DNA of 64,000 bases from Arthrobacter sp. FW306-07-I (lineage in GTDB: Bacteria; Actinomycetota; Actinomycetes; Actinomycetales; Micrococcaceae), in NCBI RefSeq assembly GCF_021800405.1, contig NZ_CP084550.1:4030001-4094000 (forward strand), in the 5' to 3' direction. A model generated the notes under the pieces. That model saw only the letters and a program-made list of their open reading frames with translations. It did not search any database and was not told the origin of the DNA. Below are positions 32,496 to 40,834 of the stretch, piece by piece (positions within the stretch are counted from its first letter, which is position 1; each line of letters begins with the position of its first letter). The translations under genes were made by a program, and so were the position numbers.

Positions 32496-33875
32496 CTAGG
32501 TTCCCGCGTGCCTGCTGACGATTCTCAAAGGGCGCCGGGCCTTTATGTCCATCCGGACGGCCAGGCCACCCTTCCGCGCCAGGATCGCGGCGACGGTGAT
32601 GGCCGCCAGCGCGGGCACGCCGCCGGAGACCAACAGGGCAACATGCGGGTTGGCGTGTTCGGCGATCGAGCCCAGCATGGGGCCGCCCAGCGCCTGGCCC
32701 CCGATCTGCACCATGATGTACAGGCTCATCACGCGGCCGCGGATGCCCAGGTTGGAACTGACCTGTACCAACTGGTTGCAGCCGGTCAGGAACATGAGGC
32801 ACCAGAATCCGGACAGCACCATCACCGCCCCGAAGGACACCATGGACGGCGCAAGCGCGGCAAGGCAGAGCATCAGGCCGTACATGCCGGCGCAGAACAC
32901 CACGGACCGAAGGCGCAGTTGACGACGGCGGGTGGACGCCACGGCGCCGGACAGGGCACCAAGTGCCACCAGGGCATTGAGCACACCGTAACCACCGGCG
33001 CCCACCTGGAAGACGTGGTCCGCGAAGGCGGCGAGGATTACGGGCAGGCTCATGGCGAAGACCGAAACAAATCCGGCCATCAGCCACGGCCAGTAGATAG
33101 TGGGCTTGCTCAGGGCATAGCGGAGCCCCTCCCGCAGCATTCCCTTGCTCTTGGGCGTGGGTGCACTGACGAACAGCTGGTCCTTCCGCAGGACCAGGAG
33201 CATCACCACCGTCGAGCAGCAGGCCAGGGCGTTGGCCGCAAAAGCCCAGCCGGCGCCTACCGCCGTCAGCAGCAGGCCCGCCATGGCCGGGCCGATCAGG
33301 CCGCCCAGCTGGAAGGTGGTGGAGTTGACGCTGATGGCGTTCCGCAGATAGGTGGGGCCTACGAGTTCGTTGACGAACACTTGGCGCGCCGGCTGGTCGA
33401 GGACTGTCACCAGGCCCAGGACCAGGGCAATGCCGTAGACGTGCCACACCATGATGACGCCGCTGAGGGCAAGGGTGGCAAGCGTTGCGGCAAGGACAGC
33501 GGCCACGCTCTGGCACAGGATGAGGATCTTTCGCTTGGCGAACCGGTCGGCGATCATGCCACCCCAGGGCCCCAGCAGCAGGGAGGGCAGGAACTGCAGA
33601 GCCACGGTGATGCCAACGGCTGTCACGGAGCCGGAGAGCTGGAGCACCAACCAGTCCTGGGCGATCCGCTGCATCCAGATGGCGATGACCGCGATGAAGT
33701 GGCCGGCCGCAAAGATCCGGAAGTTGGGCACCTTCAGCGAGATGAAGGTGTGCTTCCACGGGAGCCGCTCCGCGACGACCGGAATCGGCTGGGTCTGGTT
33801 GTTGGGCGGCGCTGAGCCCGCCGCGTCGATGACTGGTTGGGAGATGGAGGCCGACGAAGGCGGAGGGGGTGCCAC
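32496..33875 (-). CDS. MFS transporter (EntS/DHA3-like)
   Basis: 459 residues, twelve predicted helices after a 45-residue Pro/Ser-rich N-terminus. The segments VPNFRIFAAGHFIAVIAIWMQRIAQDWLVLQLSGS and LLGPWGGMIADRFAKRKILILCQSVA (loop 2-3 G-G-M-I-A-D-R-x-x-K-R-K) place it in the EntS-type exporter group of the MFS_3 family. GTG start with GAGG nine bases upstream. It is divergent from a LysR gene with a clear palindrome between them, so that regulator probably controls it. Substrate unknown. Confidence 0.88.
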   Translation of the reverse strand: MAPPPPSSASISQPVIDAAGSAPPNNQTQPIPVVAERLPWKHTFISLKVPNFRIFAAGHFIAVIAIWMQRIAQDWLVLQLSGSVTAVGITVALQFLPSLLLGPWGGMIADRFAKRKILILCQSVAAVLAATLATLALSGVIMVWHVYGIALVLGLVTVLDQPARQVFVNELVGPTYLRNAISVNSTTFQLGGLIGPAMAGLLLTAVGAGWAFAANALACCSTVVMLLVLRKDQLFVSAPTPKSKGMLREGLRYALSKPTIYWPWLMAGFVSVFAMSLPVILAAFADHVFQVGAGGYGVLNALVALGALSGAVASTRRRQLRLRSVVFCAGMYGLMLCLAALAPSMVSFGAVMVLSGFWCLMFLTGCNQLVQVSSNLGIRGRVMSLYIMVQIGGQALGGPMLGSIAEHANPHVALLVSGGVPALAAITVAAILARKGGLAVRMDIKARRPLRIVSRHAGT

Positions 33876-33965
33876 AGGGATGTCCTCAAATATTGCGGGC
33901 GGTCTGGGATGCCCTTAACGCTAGGCTGGCGGAGCAGATTATGGAGGCGTATGGTCCCTATAACT

Positions 33966-33979
33966 CGTATTGCAATACG
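33966..33979. promoter_or_regulatory. LysR-type operator in the MFS/LysR divergent region
   Basis: CGTATTGCAATACG is a perfect 14-bp palindrome, placed 37 bp before the LysR ATG and 90 bp before the MFS GTG. It contains ATTGCAAT, compatible with the T-N11-A pattern. It is the obvious candidate operator. Confidence 0.55.
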
Positions 33980-34015
33980 CAATAGGACCGCAGCTACAGA
34001 GACACCGGAGTCCCC

Positions 34016-34870
34016 ATGTTCGAACCAGCCCAGTTGCGCTCTTTCCTGGCCGTCGCCGATACGCTCAGCTTCACCAAAGCCGCCGAGCGCCTCGGGCTGG
34101 CCCAGCCGACCATCAGCCAGCACATCCGCAAGCTGGAGGCGGCGGCCAAGCGCAGCCTGATCACACGCGATACCCGCGACGTCCGGCTCACGGACAACGG
34201 GGACGCCATGGCCGGATTCGCCCGGAACATCCTGTCCGCCCACGACGCCGCAGCCCGCTACTTTTCAGGTTCGGCGATGCGGGGCCGGCTGCGGTTCGGC
34301 ACCGCGGACGATCTCGCCATCACCGGGCTGCCGCGCATCCTGCGCGAGTTCCGGCAGATTTACCCCCAGATCAACCTGGAGCTGACGGTGGGGCAAAGCG
34401 ACCAGCTGTACCGCAAGCTCAACGCCGGCCAGCTGGACCTGGTCTTCGTGAAATGGGTGGCAGGGGCAAAGGATGGCACCGTGGTCCAGCACGATTCCTT
34501 CTCCTGGGTGGGCCTGGAGCAGACCGTGATGGAGCCGGGCACCCCCGTACCCCTGATCGCCTACCCCGCCCCCAGCCTCAGCCGGAAACTCGCCATCGTT
34601 GCACTCGAAGCGCACGGCAGGACCTGGCGGATCACCTGCACCACCCGGCAGATCAGCGGCGTGCTGGCAGCGGTCCGGGCCGGGATCGGCGTGGCCGTGA
34701 TGCCGACCTCGCTGGTGCCTGAAGACCTGAAGATCATCACCCGTCGCTTCGACCTTCCCGCCGTGGGCGATGTGGACTTCACCCTGATCCGCAATCCGCT
34801 GGCGAACGCCGAGGTGATCGACGCCCTCACCCAGTCGATCGTCGGCCGGACCATTAACCGGCAAACTTAA
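34016..34870 (+). CDS. LysR-family transcriptional regulator
   Basis: 284 residues. The winged HTH at 1-60 reads MFEPAQLRSFLAVADTLSFT and continues KAAERLGLAQPTISQHIRKLE. The effector domain follows: GRLRFGTADDLAITGLPRILREFRQIYPQINLELTVG and GVLAAVRAGIGVAVMPTSLVP. It is divergent from the MFS gene and presumably regulates it in response to the exporter's substrate. Confidence 0.92.
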   Translation: MFEPAQLRSFLAVADTLSFTKAAERLGLAQPTISQHIRKLEAAAKRSLITRDTRDVRLTDNGDAMAGFARNILSAHDAAARYFSGSAMRGRLRFGTADDLAITGLPRILREFRQIYPQINLELTVGQSDQLYRKLNAGQLDLVFVKWVAGAKDGTVVQHDSFSWVGLEQTVMEPGTPVPLIAYPAPSLSRKLAIVALEAHGRTWRITCTTRQISGVLAAVRAGIGVAVMPTSLVPEDLKIITRRFDLPAVGDVDFTLIRNPLANAEVIDALTQSIVGRTINRQT

Positions 34871-35034
34871 CTCTCTTCCGGCATGATTTCCAGTATTTGG
34901 GGGAGTTAGGGGGTTCGTGTCCATTGATAGGGGAACTGGCATAGCCTATGCTGATTTTTCAAGGTCAAGCAGCAGGCCAGTTCACTAATTCAAGCGCGTC
35001 CCCTGCATGGGAAAACGCTTGGGACAGGCAGCCA

Positions 35035-35349
35035 ATGACGACAGCCAGGAACATCCATCTCGGTTCTGCACACGCACGCCCGTACTCTGCACCGCGGCCG
35101 TCCACGCGCCAGAACACCCTCGGAACCGGACACGCCTCCCTCGACTCCGGTTACGTAGGAAAACCCACCTGCGACAAATGCCGTACCGACGAATTCGTTT
35201 ATCTTGAGTCGTACATTCCGCCCACCTACCGGCGTGACGGAAGTGTAGCCACCCTTGGCGAAGTGGCCTACACCTGCACACGCTGCGAGGACTTCTCGGC
35301 CCACAGCGTCCCGGCCACCTGGGCACCGCCCGGCTGGTACCTGGGCTAG
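35035..35349 (+). CDS. Small protein with two CxxC motifs (zinc-ribbon-like)
   Basis: 104 residues from ATG 35035. The C-terminal half has PTCDKCRTDEFVYLESYIPPTYRRDGSV and then VAYTCTRCEDFSAHSVP: two C-x-x-C knuckles 47 residues apart with strands between, a rubredoxin- or zinc-ribbon-like arrangement. The first 45 residues are Ala/Pro/Arg-rich and probably flexible. Not a named family to me. It is monocistronic and ends in a strong terminator. The preceding 164 bp (34871-35034) hold its promoter. Confidence 0.75.
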   Translation: MTTARNIHLGSAHARPYSAPRPSTRQNTLGTGHASLDSGYVGKPTCDKCRTDEFVYLESYIPPTYRRDGSVATLGEVAYTCTRCEDFSAHSVPATWAPPGWYLG

Positions 35350-35360
35350 TAACCGCAAAA

Positions 35361-35401
35361 CGAAAGCCCGGCAGCCACTTTCCCTGGCTGCCGGGCTTTC
35401 G
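35361..35401. terminator. Strong bidirectional terminator
   Basis: A perfect 17-bp stem CGAAAGCCCGGCAGCCA / TGGCTGCCGGGCTTTCG with a seven-base loop lies between the zinc-ribbon gene and the convergent putA. Confidence 0.88.
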
Positions 35402-35424
35402 TGTGTCCCTGAGGAGGCAGTGGC

Positions 35425-38400
35425 CTAGATCAGAGCGTCGGACAGGTGGTTCGGGGTACCGAAGCGGTGGGCGGTGATGCTGACAGCCTGCTCGTGCAGG
35501 AACGGCAGCAGTTCGACGCGGCCAGCTTCAGTAACGGCGTGGGCGTAGATGGCCAGGTCGGGCCGCCCGCCGGTCGCTTCCGCCAGCGCGGACGCGTCGC
35601 CACCGATCAGGCGGATGCGGGCCCCGGACAGCTTGCCGGCTGCGGCGAGGTGACCCGCGGAAGCCAGCCAGCCGGCGTCGGACTCCACTGTCACGTCGAT
35701 GTCTTGTGCGGTGAGCACGGAGCGCAGCTGGGCGGGAAGTTCGACGGCGGCGGACACAGTGAGTGCCGACCCCGCCAGCACCCCGGCTGCCACGGTCCGG
35801 ACGAGGTGGGCCAGCGGCTCACCTTCGGAGAGGCGGATGGTGACCGGAAGGCTGCGGTAGCGGAAGATGTTGCGTTCCGCGCTCAAGCCGGAGACGTCCT
35901 TGGCGGTGCCGAACTCGTCGGCCCAGGCCTCGGCGTCGGAGGCCAGTGCCCGCTGGACAGACTCAAGCTCTGCAGGCTGCAGGGCGGGTCCGGCCGCGTT
36001 CATGATGCGGCGGACACCGGCGTGGCTGACATCCGCGGTGGCTGCGCTGGTGGCAGGCACCCAGTCGCCAAGCCCGGCCAGGTAGTTGGGGCCGCCCGCC
36101 TTGGTGCCGGCGCCAACGGCCGACTTCTTCCAGCCGCCGAAGGGCTGGCGCTGCACGATGGCGCCGGTGATGCCCCGGTTCACGTACAGGTTGCCTGCCT
36201 GGATGGTCTCCAGCCAGATGCCAAGCTCCTCGGTGTTGAGCGAGTGCAGTCCGGCAGTGAGGCCGTACTCGATCTGGTTCTGGATGGCGATGGCCTCTTC
36301 CAGCGTCTCAGCGGTCATCACGCCAAGGACGGGGCCGAAGAATTCGGTGAGGTGGAAGTAGGAACCGCGCTTGACGCCGTAGCGCACGCCCGGGCTCCAG
36401 AGCCGTCCGGTTTCGTCCAGCTTCTTCGGTTCCACCGCCCAGTTTTCGCCGTCGCCCAGGGTGGTGAGGGCGTTGAGGAGCTTGCCGTTGGCCGGCTCGA
36501 TGATCGGGCCCATCTGGCTGGTGGGATCCTGCGGGTAGCCCACCTTGAGGGAGGTGACTGCGTCGATGAGCTGGTTGTGGAACCGCTTGGACTTGGCCAC
36601 CGAGCCCACCAGGATCACCAGCGAGGCGGCGGAGCACTTCTGCCCGGCGTGGCCGAACGCGGAGTAGGCCACGTCCTTGGCGGCGAGGTCCAGGTCCGCG
36701 CTGGGGGTGATGATGATGGCGTTCTTGCCGCTGGTCTCGGCCAGGAGGGGCAGGTCCTTGCGGAAGGAGCGGAACAGCTCTGCGGTTTCGTAGCCGCCAG
36801 TCAGGATGACGCGGTCCACGGCGGGGTGGCTGATGAGCTGGGTGCCGAGCTCCCGCTCCCCCAGCTGCACCATGGTCAGCGCGCCCTTGGGGACGCCGGC
36901 CTCCCACAGGGCTTCCACCATGACGGCGCCGCTGCGGGCGGCCTGCTTGGCAGGTTTGATCACGACGGCGGAGCCGGCGGCGAGTGCCGCAAGGGTGGAC
37001 CCAGCGGGGATGGCGACCGGGAAGTTCCATGGCGGAGTGACAACGGTGAGCTTGGCTGGGACGAACGTGGCGCCGTCGACCGTGTCCAGCTTTCGGGCGG
37101 ACTCGGCGTAGTAATGGGCAAAGTCAACGGCCTCGCTGACCTCGGGATCGCCCTGGTCGATGGTCTTGCCGGTTTCGCTGGCCATGACCTCGAGCAGGTC
37201 GGCGCGGCGGGCTTCCAGGATCTCGCCCGCGCGGTGCAGGGTCTCGGCGCGCTCGTTGCCGGAGAGCCGGCCCCAGGCCTTGCCCTTCTCAAGGGCATTG
37301 TCGATGGCGCTGTTGAGGGTTTCCTCGTCGTTGATGAAGGCAGCCTTGACGGAGTCCTCGCCCAGGATGGAGGAGGCGACACGGTCCAGGATGGCGCGGC
37401 CCCAGGTGCGGTTGGCGGGGAGCGCGGGATCGGTGTCGGGGGTGTTCCGGAAGCCGGCGTGCGGCATCGGCTCCGGCGGAAGGTTCCGGTCCTGGCGGCG
37501 GTTGGGCAGTGGAACGGTGTTGTCCAGGGCCTCCAGCGAGGAGAGGAAACGCTGCTTTTCGCGCTCGAACAGGCCCTCGTTTTCGCTGAGCTCGAAGACC
37601 GCGGACATGAAGTTTTCCTGGCTGGCGCCCTCTTCCAGGCGGCGGATCAGGTAGGCGATGGCGACGTCGAACTCGGCCGGGTGCACCACGGGTGTGTAAA
37701 GGAGCAGGGATCCGACATCCTTCTTGACGGCCTCGGCCTGGCCCTGTGCCATACCCAGCAGCATCTCGAACTCGATACCGGACTCAACGCCGCGCTGCTT
37801 GGCCAGCAGCCAGGCGAAGGCGATGTCGAACAGGTTGTGGCCCGCCACGCCAATGCGGATGTTCCTGATCCGGTCCGGGTGCAGCGCGTAGTTGATGACC
37901 CGCTTGTAGCTGGTATCGGAGTCCTGCTTGCTGCCCCAGGTGGCCAGTGGCCAGTCGTGGAGGGAAGCTTCCACCTGTTCCATGGGCAGGTTGGCGCCCT
38001 TCACCACGCGGACCTTGATGCCGGCACCGCCGTTGGCTCGCCGCTCCGCGGCCCAGTCCTGCAGGCGCATCATGGCGGACAGCGCGTCCGGGAGGTAGGC
38101 CTGCAGTACGATGCCGGCTTCGAGGTTCTTGAACTCGGGCTTGTCCAGGATCCGGGTGAAGACCGCAATGGTCATGTCCAGGTCCTTGTACTCCTCCATG
38201 TCCAGGTTGATGAACTTGGCCTTGCGGCCACCCGATGCGAAGGAGTTGGCGCGCTGGAACAGCGGGGTGAGCTTCTCGACGACGTGTTCCACCGCTTCGT
38301 CGAAGGCCCAGGCGGAGTGCGGGGCCACCGTGGAGGAAACCTTGATGGAGACATAGTCGACGTCGGGGCGTGCCAGCAGCGTGTGCGTGCCCTCGAGGCG

Positions 38401-38931
38401 GCGGGAGGCCTCGTGCTCGCCCAGGACAGCCTCGCCCAGGAGGTTGACGTTGAGCTTGATGCCGTCCTTCTTGATCTTGGCGATGGCCGGGCCCAGCTTG
38501 GCGTCGGTGGCGTCCACGATCAGGTGTCCCACCATCTCGCGAAGCACTTTACGGGCGATGGGAATGACCACCTGCGGCATCACGGGGGCCATGGCACCGC
38601 CCAGCGCCACGGCGCTGCGCATGTACCAGGGCAGGAAGGCCGGAACCTTGGGGGCGAGTGCGGCGAGGTTTCGGGCGGCGACGTTCAGGTCCTCGGGACG
38701 GACCACGCCGTCCACGAAGCCGACGGTGAATTCGAGGCCGTTGGGATCCTTGAGGACGCCGGCAAGCTGCTGGGCGGAGGGGTCCACCGGCACCTTGGCG
38801 GCCTCGGTGAGCCAGTGGCGGACCAGGGCGACTGCCTCATCGGCGAGGGCCTTTGCCTGGGGGACGTCGACGTCGACCGTCTGCGGGGTGGCCGCTTTGA
38901 CGACTGCCGGTTCCATTGCAACGTGGGTCAT
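35425..38931 (-). CDS. putA: Bifunctional proline dehydrogenase / L-glutamate gamma-semialdehyde dehydrogenase
   Basis: 1,168 residues. About 110-440 is the FAD-dependent proline dehydrogenase barrel (VDYVSIKVSSTVAPHSAWAFDEAVEHV, RVVKGANLPMEQ, RIGVAGHNLFDIAFAW). About 505-990 is an aldehyde dehydrogenase: FPVAIPAGSTLAALAAGSAVVIKPA, LLAETSGKNAIII with the general-base Glu, and the nucleophile in AGQKCSAASLVIL. The last 170 residues are a C-terminal extension. It converts proline to glutamate with channelled intermediates. No N-terminal DNA-binding ribbon-helix-helix is seen, so unlike E. coli PutA it is not its own repressor. Start ATG 38931. Its promoter shares an element with that of the permease at 40680. 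Confidence 0.95.
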   Translation of the reverse strand: MTHVAMEPAVVKAATPQTVDVDVPQAKALADEAVALVRHWLTEAAKVPVDPSAQQLAGVLKDPNGLEFTVGFVDGVVRPEDLNVAARNLAALAPKVPAFLPWYMRSAVALGGAMAPVMPQVVIPIARKVLREMVGHLIVDATDAKLGPAIAKIKKDGIKLNVNLLGEAVLGEHEASRRLEGTHTLLARPDVDYVSIKVSSTVAPHSAWAFDEAVEHVVEKLTPLFQRANSFASGGRKAKFINLDMEEYKDLDMTIAVFTRILDKPEFKNLEAGIVLQAYLPDALSAMMRLQDWAAERRANGGAGIKVRVVKGANLPMEQVEASLHDWPLATWGSKQDSDTSYKRVINYALHPDRIRNIRIGVAGHNLFDIAFAWLLAKQRGVESGIEFEMLLGMAQGQAEAVKKDVGSLLLYTPVVHPAEFDVAIAYLIRRLEEGASQENFMSAVFELSENEGLFEREKQRFLSSLEALDNTVPLPNRRQDRNLPPEPMPHAGFRNTPDTDPALPANRTWGRAILDRVASSILGEDSVKAAFINDEETLNSAIDNALEKGKAWGRLSGNERAETLHRAGEILEARRADLLEVMASETGKTIDQGDPEVSEAVDFAHYYAESARKLDTVDGATFVPAKLTVVTPPWNFPVAIPAGSTLAALAAGSAVVIKPAKQAARSGAVMVEALWEAGVPKGALTMVQLGERELGTQLISHPAVDRVILTGGYETAELFRSFRKDLPLLAETSGKNAIIITPSADLDLAAKDVAYSAFGHAGQKCSAASLVILVGSVAKSKRFHNQLIDAVTSLKVGYPQDPTSQMGPIIEPANGKLLNALTTLGDGENWAVEPKKLDETGRLWSPGVRYGVKRGSYFHLTEFFGPVLGVMTAETLEEAIAIQNQIEYGLTAGLHSLNTEELGIWLETIQAGNLYVNRGITGAIVQRQPFGGWKKSAVGAGTKAGGPNYLAGLGDWVPATSAATADVSHAGVRRIMNAAGPALQPAELESVQRALASDAEAWADEFGTAKDVSGLSAERNIFRYRSLPVTIRLSEGEPLAHLVRTVAAGVLAGSALTVSAAVELPAQLRSVLTAQDIDVTVESDAGWLASAGHLAAAGKLSGARIRLIGGDASALAEATGGRPDLAIYAHAVTEAGRVELLPFLHEQAVSITAHRFGTPNHLSDALI

Positions 38932-38995
38932 GGTTTTCCCGATCTTTCTTACTGTGGGAGGGGTCTTTCCACCAGTATGAGCTTCGAGTCACATA

Positions 38996-39030
38996 AGATA
39001 AAGCGATCTTTTCCAACCAATACAGGTTAG
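38996..39030 (-). promoter_or_regulatory. Shared regulatory element upstream of putA
   Basis: Plus-strand blocks AGATAAAG (38996-39003), CCAACCAATA and GTTAG (39026-39030) recur with identical spacing before the permease gene at 40781-40815; 25 of 35 positions match without gaps. CAACC...GGTTAG forms an inverted repeat. It lies 65-100 bp before the putA start. Probably the site of a common activator. Confidence 0.6.
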
Positions 39031-39065
39031 GAAAACCAATGGTTCAGAGACCCCTTAAATGCCAA

Positions 39066-39176
39066 CGGCAGACCTCCCACCCTTCCCTGTTGCTCTATCA
39101 CTTTTGGTCGCTAAAACGGCTGTTTAGGAACCGTAAGTGATAGAGCAACGGGGGTCTAAGGGTGGGAGGCCTGCCG
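39066..39176. repeat. 111-bp imperfect inverted repeat between putA and the permease gene
   Basis: Outer arms CGGCAG-CCTCCCACCCTT and AAGGGTGGGAGG-CTGCCG and inner arms GTTGCTCTATCACTT and AAGTGATAGAGCAAC are nearly perfect, with a central loop around CGCTAAAACGGCTGTTTAGG. It ends 40 bp from the permease stop codon and upstream of the putA promoter element. It does not look like a plain terminator; more likely it is a repeated intergenic palindrome. Confidence 0.75.
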
Positions 39177-39216
39177 GTGAGCGGGCGCCAGAATCGAGCG
39201 GGGCCCGGGGCTGGAG

Positions 39217-40680
39217 TTAGGAAACCGGGCGGTGCAGGTCCGCGAGCTCCTGGTGGCGGGGGCTGTTGGGGTTCATCAGCGAGTGCTTGCGGCCGTAGCT
39301 GAAGTAGATGACCAGGCCGATAATGAGCCACACCACGAACCGAACCCAGGTCTCCCAGTGCAGCTGCAGCATCAGGAAGGCCGAAGCCAGGACGCCGAAG
39401 GCCGGGATCACGGGCATCAGCGGCAGGCGGAACGTGCGCGGGGCATCGGGGCGCTTGTAGCGGAAGATGATCACCGACAGGCAGACGACGACGAACGCGG
39501 CCAGGATGCCGATGTTCGTCAGGTCCGCCACCTCCTTGATGGGGAACACGCCGGCGAGGAACGCGGAGGCGATGCCGCCGATCCAGGTGACGCGCTGCGG
39601 AGTGCCGTGGCGGTCGGTCTTGGCGAACCATCCGGGCAGCAGGCCGTCGCGGCTCATGGAGAACCACACGCGGGTCACACCGAGGAGGAAGGTGAGCATC
39701 ACGGTGAGGATGGAGAGCACAGCGAACACCGAGATGATGGTGGCGATCACCGGCAGGCCCACGGAGGTGAAGGCGGAAGCGAAGCCGGCCTTGGGGTCGA
39801 TGTCCTTGTAGTTCTGCATGCCGGTCAGGACCAGGGTGGCGGCCACATAGAGCAGCATGGCGATGATGAGCGAGAGCACAATGGCCTTGGGCATGTGCTT
39901 CTTGCCATCCTTGGCTTCCTCGGCCGCGGTGCTCATGGCGTCGTACCCGAACACAGCAAAGAAGACGGTGGCCGAGCCCGCAACCACAGGGCCGAAGCCG
40001 CTGGGCATGAACGGGTTGTAGTTATTGGTGTCGATGTAGAACACGCCGAGCCCGATGATGAACAGGATCAGGACCACCTTGATGGCCACGGCGACGAGTT
40101 CGAACCGGCCGAACGCCTTGGTGCCGCGGGACAGGATCCAGGTGACCAGGAGGCAGACCAGGATGGCCGGAATGTTGACGATGCCACCCTTGCCTTCGTC
40201 CACGGTGGACGTCATCCATGCCGGCATGTGGATGCCAATGCCGGCCAGGAAGGCGTCAAGGTAGCCGGAGATGCCGATGGCCACTACCGCAACGATGGCA
40301 ATGTATTCCAGCAGCAGGTCCCAGCCGATGAACCAGCCGATCACCTCGCCGAGCGCCACATAGCCGTAGGTGTAGGCGGAACCGGCGCGGGGAATCATGC
40401 CCGCGAATTCCGCATAGGATAGGGCCGCGGCCGCAGAGGCCAGGCCTGCAATCAGGAAGGAAATCAGTACCGCGGGCCCCACTCCCGGGTTTCCTTCACT
40501 GCCGGCGGCGACCAGTCCCGCGAGGGAGAAGATGCCGACGCCGATAATGCCGCCCACGCCAATGGCGGTGAGCTGCCACAGCCCCAGGGACTTGAACAGT
40601 CCGCTGTGCTTGCTCTCTTCTTCGATGTCGTCGATGGGCTTGCGCCGCATAATCGATTGGCTTAAATCTTTGGTGCTCAT
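39217..40680 (-). CDS. APC-family amino acid permease
   Basis: 487 residues from ATG 40680 with AGGAG seven bases upstream; the longer open frame to 40779 is not conserved in character. About twelve helices. LWQLTAIGVGGIIGVGIFSLAGL is the APC helix 1 with the G-x-G-I-G motif, and ALSYAEFAGMIPRAGSAYTYGYVALGEVIGWFIGWDLLLEY is the family consensus. It resembles the cationic-amino-acid transporter (CAT/YfnA) subgroup. It shares its promoter element with putA and is divergent from a LysR gene, so proline or another glutamate-family amino acid is a likely substrate; this is inference. Confidence 0.9.
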   Translation of the reverse strand: MSTKDLSQSIMRRKPIDDIEEESKHSGLFKSLGLWQLTAIGVGGIIGVGIFSLAGLVAAGSEGNPGVGPAVLISFLIAGLASAAAALSYAEFAGMIPRAGSAYTYGYVALGEVIGWFIGWDLLLEYIAIVAVVAIGISGYLDAFLAGIGIHMPAWMTSTVDEGKGGIVNIPAILVCLLVTWILSRGTKAFGRFELVAVAIKVVLILFIIGLGVFYIDTNNYNPFMPSGFGPVVAGSATVFFAVFGYDAMSTAAEEAKDGKKHMPKAIVLSLIIAMLLYVAATLVLTGMQNYKDIDPKAGFASAFTSVGLPVIATIISVFAVLSILTVMLTFLLGVTRVWFSMSRDGLLPGWFAKTDRHGTPQRVTWIGGIASAFLAGVFPIKEVADLTNIGILAAFVVVCLSVIIFRYKRPDAPRTFRLPLMPVIPAFGVLASAFLMLQLHWETWVRFVVWLIIGLVIYFSYGRKHSLMNPNSPRHQELADLHRPVS

Positions 40681-40780
40681 TCGAACTCCTGCTTGGGGTG
40701 CGACCCCGCCGCGGCACGCCAAGGGACCTGGCTGTGACGGGGGTAACTCGATTTCAACAGTATGCGTGCGCGATTGCATT

Positions 40781-40815
40781 AGATAAAGTGACTACTTCTA
40801 ACCTATATTCGTTAG
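40781..40815. promoter_or_regulatory. Shared regulatory element upstream of the permease and LysR genes
   Basis: AGATAAAG (40781-40788), CTAACCTATA and GTTAG (40811-40815) repeat the putA element at the same distances. CTAAC and GTTAG are perfect inverted repeats with eight bases between; another GTTAG follows at 40821. The site lies 100 bp before the permease ATG and 20 bp before the LysR ATG, so it could serve both. Confidence 0.62.
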
Positions 40816-40834
40816 TTTCAGTTAGGAATTTGCC

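Noticed and set aside
35425..38931. PutA as an autorepressor
   Set aside because: The N-terminus lacks the ribbon-helix-helix of enterobacterial PutA; control by the adjacent LysR protein is more likely.
35446..39030. Open frame of nearly 1,200 codons on the plus strand opposite putA
   Set aside because: A GC-rich antisense shadow: Gly/Asp/His/Val-rich low-complexity translation with no domain, while the minus strand encodes a fully recognisable PutA.
38932..39216. A possible small gene in the putA-permease gap
   Set aside because: The region is filled by the promoter element and the inverted repeat; no frame with a start and ribosome site longer than a few dozen codons is convincing.
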